Shown: positions 60,154 through 64,000 of the stretch, one piece after another | How positions within the stretch are numbered: the stretch's first letter is position 1 | Layout: every line of letters starts with the position of its first letter | Assembly: GCA_944989445.1 (NCBI GenBank) | Contig: CALYLW010000016.1 | Location: 2,274,505 to 2,338,504, forward strand | Source of the DNA: Ampullaceana balthica | Lineage: Eukaryota; Mollusca; Gastropoda; Lymnaeidae | DNA length: 64,000 nt | Direction: 5' to 3' | Notes under the pieces: generated by a model | What the model was told of the DNA's origin: nothing | Databases searched by the model: none | What the model saw: the letters and a program-made list of their open reading frames with translations, nothing else | Position numbers and translations under genes: made by a program

Positions 60154-60928
60154 ATGTCTGTCAAACATGCATTCTTCATAACCTGGTCACTCGTGGTCAG
60201 GGCATATTTATCGGACAATACCACGAGCCCGTCCCCCATGACACCATTGACCGCCTACAACACGACGGACAACTCAAGTGTCCAGTATGTCGGCCAGCAC
60301 CAAGCGACTGTTCAAATTCACGCTCACGTTTTGGGGATACTACCCTACGACCGGTCTTTCGGATTCGGCCTCCCCGAAGTATCTGTGGCGATGAATCTGG
60401 CGGAGGAGAATCTCGCCAAGAGGAACCTTCTCATCAAAAACGTCAAGTTCCACTTCTGGTTCAATGACTCTAAATGCAATTTTAAGAACGCCGCCATGGC
60501 GTTCATCCAGCGGTACTTCGCCAAACAGGTCAACGTGGTGATTGGTCCCTTGTGTGATTACAGCCTCGCACCGGTCAGCCGTTACGCCCCGTATTGGAAC
60601 ATACCCGTCCTGTCGCCCGGGGGGATCAGTCACACCTTCAAGGAGGAGAGGAGTGTCAACTTCATGACCCTGACCCGTGTCGGCGGCACGCTGGACCCAA
60701 TGATCAAACTTTTCTTAACGTTCATGAAGCGGTCAAACTGGACAAAATTCACCAGCGTCTACGACACAGACGTAGACTTTAAGCTGTGCTACCTCAGGGC
60801 CAACGCCATCACGAGTTACGTCAAAGCCAACCCCGAGCTGCAGTTGACAGTCAAGGGCATTATCGTCAAGGGCAACAGCTTCAACATCACGGACATCCTG
60901 ACCAAACAGATCGGCACACAGAACAGCG
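60154..60928 (+). CDS. Natriuretic-peptide-receptor-like ligand-binding domain, first coding exon
   Basis: First coding exon (258 codons plus 1 nt) of a cell-surface receptor with an ANF-receptor (periplasmic-binding-like) ectodomain, as in membrane guanylate cyclases and natriuretic peptide clearance receptors. The ATG follows an in-frame TGA at 60127, and residues 1-20 are signal-peptide-like (HAFFITWSLVV). The domain begins about residue 53. The diagnostic stretch is IGPLCDYSLAPVSRYAPYWN (130-149), matching the family pattern GPxCxYxxAPVxRxxxxW. Cys108 and Cys134 are 26 apart and Cys212 is 78 further on, the spacing of the first two cysteines and the third in vertebrate receptors as I recall it. 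N-glycosylation sequons lie at N22, N36, N40, N104, N195 and N244. The exon ends at AACAGCG|GTGAGT (donor at 60929), phase 1. Transmembrane, kinase-like and cyclase parts, if any, lie outside, so a cyclase cannot be told from a clearance-type receptor. The continuation of the frame to a stop at 60957 is intronic. Confidence 0.85.
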
Positions 60929-63536
60929 GTGAGTACTCTCGCGGTCCCATTATATAGAAAGATGTAAAACGTTCACACAATGTCTTATCTTCTTCATTAG
61001 TTGAGCTATGTGGTGAGCGCGCATGTGCAAGGCTCTTTGTGACGTAATGATACTCTCACGTCTGCTTTTGGAGACTACACATTTATAAATGAAAGAATCG
61101 TCTTAACGTGAAAAAGCTATTTCTGGACTTTTGGTAAAATTGGGGAAATATTATTTTAATTGGGGGACGGAGTAGGTCTTGAAAGTCTGTGTAAGTAAAA
61201 GAACACGAAACTGCCTTAAATAACGCCCATATATGGGATCCTTTAATCCCGATGTCCTGGTCTATATAACATTTTGCAATATTATTTTTTTTCTTCTATT
61301 TTTTTTAACGTTTCACGTTTCTTAGCCATGATAATTGACAAGAACAGCCCATTGTTGACAATAATCTTGAATAAAGGGTGGGTCATTGTTTCATTTCGCT
61401 GCTGGATAGCGAAGTCAATAGTGTGGTCGCCTCACAAGCTGAGGGGCGTGGGATCTAGACCACGTTAAAGCCACAATAAAAATGATGAATGACTAACGCT
61501 AAGAAAGTCCTCCGCTGACCTGGAAGGGAGATGGGGCGCCCACCAAGGTCTACCAAGCCCCTAGTAAGTTCTAATGGAAACATTAGGACCCCTTAAGATT
61601 ATTGGTTATGGGACTTTAAAAAAACAATTAGTTTCATGATTATGTACCTTTAATTTGAATTCATATTTTAAAGCAGTAAGGTTTGTAAATGTTTGTTAAC
61701 CTTTACGGGTTTCTAAAAAAAAACAACAACATGATTTAATAAAAAGCCATGACGTTCACAAACATCCTTGGTCCCCATCCCAAGACACACAAACAGACAC
61801 ACAAACTGATTTGATCAATGTATCAATGCGTTATGTCACATCAATGAAAACATTTAAGTATGAGTTGAATGAATTATATAACATCACCCCCTCCTAGGAC
61901 GTTCATGGTGTCTTGGGCGGACACTATGAATGGACACTGAAATTATTAATGATTGGCAGTAAATTTTCAATAGACCTTCCATTTGAACAATAACACCATA
62001 ACTAACCTGCTTATCATCTATCTGCCGTGGGTCAACTTATTTGAAAACGACACGATGACCCGTGCATAGCGAATGTGATAACGTCCTTTGATTACCCCAA
62101 CACAATAAATTCGTGATTAGCTAAAAGTGATGAATGTTCCATCTTTTCTATTATTGAATATATTGTATATCCTATGGCGGATTGGGTGGGGGTGGCTGAA
62201 TGGGCTAAAGCCAGGGGCCCCCGATAATTTAGTGGCCCCCAAATTTAGTATATTTTATAATAAAGGTGGACAAATGTTTTCCTAATAAGAGAAAATATTA
62301 GAGAATATTGTTTATATATTTTTTAAATTTACATCTTTCGTCAAGCTCTCCTGGTCGTGTGGAAGTGTGTCGGCTTGCGGTGCTAGAGATGACGCGATGG
62401 ATTCCCGGCGGGGGAATACTTTTTAATGCAATTTCCCTCGGAAAAAATTGTGTTTATAGATTCGAAATGTCTGTCAAGCTTAATCCTGCAACTCCTCCTG
62501 AACCATACCAGATAGAGTGTTCGGGTCTTTTGCAAATATGCTAAGAAGGTCCCAAGGACGTGCAACGGCCAAAAAAATACCGAAAAGGTTTACTGAATTT
62601 CCTGGAAAATAAATAAAATTTTAAAAAATCAGTATTTTGCCAATTTCTCGCTAACCATAATATCTATCGGGTTGAAACAAACGTCAAACAATAGCTCATA
62701 TTTAGAACAATGTTGGAAAACGAATTTTTCAAAAATATTACTACGTTCGACTCCCGTAATTTTAGAAGCAATTTTTTAAAGCAATTTGTTTTGTTTAAAT
62801 TCAAAATTATTGATTTGAATTGACTTTTAATGTAATCTAGAATGATGGGTTTTCCCTCACTTTGTGAATGCTTATGTTAGATTGTTGCGTGGTGTGCATT
62901 ATATTGACACGTTCTTGGTGCGATGTAGCGTGAAAGGATCTGACGTCATTTTTTTGTTTTTACTTTCAGAATTAGTGATTTGAAATGACTTTTAATGTAA
63001 TCTAGAATGATTTCCCTTGACTAAAAAATCGGAAATTCTTTGTTGGAAATTTCGTTTAAATACTCATTCGAGTTGTAATTACTTTTTTTTTCATTTGTTT
63101 TTTTTTAAATTGTCTTTTTACACTCAATTTTTAGGATACCGGCAAACAGGTATTGCTTCGTGTTCGGTTTTATCATGAATACTCTTTTTGGCTTGGAAGG
63201 CCGATCCCGTAGTACAGACAAAGTATGACAAAGAAACCAATGGATTATTTAGCTAAATTCTTATATTAGCTGTTAGCAATCATTTTATTTAAAGGTACGC
63301 TGGCTGGATTGGGCCCCAGTTTGAATTGCAGCCAGGGGCCCCGTGCAGTTATAATCCGCCCCTGTGTATGTCTATATTAACCACATTTTAAATATGACAA
63401 CTCCACATCTCATTTGTCACATTGTATCTTTTAGCCAGACTTGTTTCACGTGCTATATGGTAAAGCAACATTTGTTACACTACATCTTTGCCATGAAATC
63501 TTGGTACGGAGTATCTCTGAAAAGGAATATATGATA
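60929..63536 (+). other. Intron 1 of the receptor gene (runs past the window)
   Basis: Begins GTGAGTACTC, a strong donor. It contains a tRNA-like/SINE-like segment (61400-61630), a ~55 bp direct repeat (about 62800-62850 and 62967-63017, sharing TTTTAATGTAATCTAGAATG), and two related GGGGCCCC-rich segments (62173-62240 and 63304-63365). No second exon was recognised in the window, so the intron is at least 3 kb. Confidence 0.6.
61400..61630 (+). mobile_element. Possible tRNA-derived SINE
   Basis: TAGTGTGGTCGCCTC resembles a pol III A box, GGATCTAGACC resembles a B box (two mismatches), and the hairpins CCTCA/TGAGG and CGTGG/CCACG sit where anticodon and T stems would be. A body of ~150 bp and an A-rich stretch follow. 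No flanking duplication was found. Confidence 0.35.
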
Positions 63537-63998
63537 CTAGACGCCCCGCGGCGTAGCATACGCCGCAGACTTGCTCATGGAGAGTTCTTTTACCCCTTTA
63601 ATGCACTTTTTTAGGGCGCCTACGGCGCCGACCTTTTTCAAAAGCCCAACTAACTTGTCCTTGTTTGATCAATACGAAATATTAAACTTTCTGAAATGCA
63701 CACAAAGAATTTTATAATAGGGGTTGTAGGGCGCCCATGGCGCCCCCTTTGTTTTTTGATGTTATAATTAACCATCATCAAATCCTCTTTTTACATTGTT
63801 CCCTTTTAAAAAAATTAAAATATCAGCGAAAACAATGACGTCATATAATTTTTTTTACAGCGCATATTTAATTTGCACACATTTTGATGCATTGGTGCAC
63901 TAATTTGGTGCGCTGCTTTCTAAAATTAGTATCTGTTGAACATACTTGCAGCTTGGTGTCTCCCAGTGTCCGACCACGAAGAGAATTATATATATAGA
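63537..63998 (-). mobile_element. Complete non-autonomous Helitron, family A ends (462 bp)
   Basis: On the minus strand it starts TCTATATATATAATTCTC (at 63998, preceded by A) and ends with a hairpin of stems GCGGCGTA/TACGCCGC (63548-63566), 7 nt, and CTAG at 63540-63537, followed by T. Both ends match the Helitron in the left-hand array, including the last ~45 bp almost exactly. Its interior is different: palindromic boxes GGCGCCATGGGCGCC and GGCGCCGTAGGCGCC with TTGGGCTTTTGAAAAAG, as in the module at 23185-23745. No coding capacity. It sits in the receptor intron. Confidence 0.85.
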
Positions 63999-64000
63999 TA

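Noticed and set aside
62340..62420. Possible second tRNA-derived SINE
   Set aside because: Some A-box-like and CCCGG sequence is present, but no consistent cloverleaf could be drawn.
62173..63365. A single 1.2 kb transposon between GGCGGATT and AATCCGCC
   Set aside because: The two regions look more like two related short insertions in the same direction than the two ends of one element.

Overview
This is a eukaryotic (animal) nuclear window, most likely from a lophotrochozoan and probably a mollusc. It is dominated by transposable-element debris and minisatellites, and it holds one convincing protein-coding exon. The evidence for an animal is Helitron, hAT, Tigger/pogo and LINE remnants, a GT-AG type splice donor, and an exon with the ligand-binding fold of natriuretic-peptide/guanylate-cyclase receptors. 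The mollusc call is an inference from TE style (Helitron-like elements with ~150-170 bp core repeats resembling the bivalve 'pearl' elements); it was not checked against any database.

Layout. (1) 104-17926: a head-to-tail array of a ~5.83 kb composite unit, two full copies, a shortened third copy (4.24 kb) and a fourth cut by the gap. Each unit strings together a Helitron with recognisable ends, a tRNA-Met-like sequence inside it, a ~480 bp module with short inverted ends, a piece of a second Helitron-like element, a 30 bp satellite, a 45 bp satellite, a 32 bp minisatellite and a hAT-like terminus. (2) 17927-18026: exactly 100 N, a scaffold gap. (3) 18027-60000: gene-poor DNA carrying about 17 unrelated minisatellites (periods 10-67 bp; about 12 kb in total), the largest being an ~82-copy 48 bp array at 53971-57899. 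Between them lie a deleted Tigger element with TA duplications, several MITEs with clear target-site duplications, a hAT element interrupted by another MITE, a frameshifted LINE tail, and a 1.66 kb Helitron-like element at 46515-48173. (4) 60154-60928: first coding exon (258 codons plus 1 nt) of a receptor with an ANF-receptor ligand-binding domain, followed by an intron running out of the window. (5) 63537-63998: a complete 462 bp non-autonomous Helitron on the minus strand whose two ends match the Helitron in the left-hand array.

Most long open frames in the window are products of tandem repeats whose period is a multiple of 3 (21, 33, 45, 48 bp) or lacks stops; they are not genes. The most interesting biology is repeat birth. 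The 30 bp satellite exists as a single copy in array copy 3 and in the independent Helitron-like element at 47.9 kb, but as 22-24 tandem copies in array copies 1 and 2, so the window preserves what look like before and after states. A second MITE (25227-25615) also carries minisatellites between its ends.
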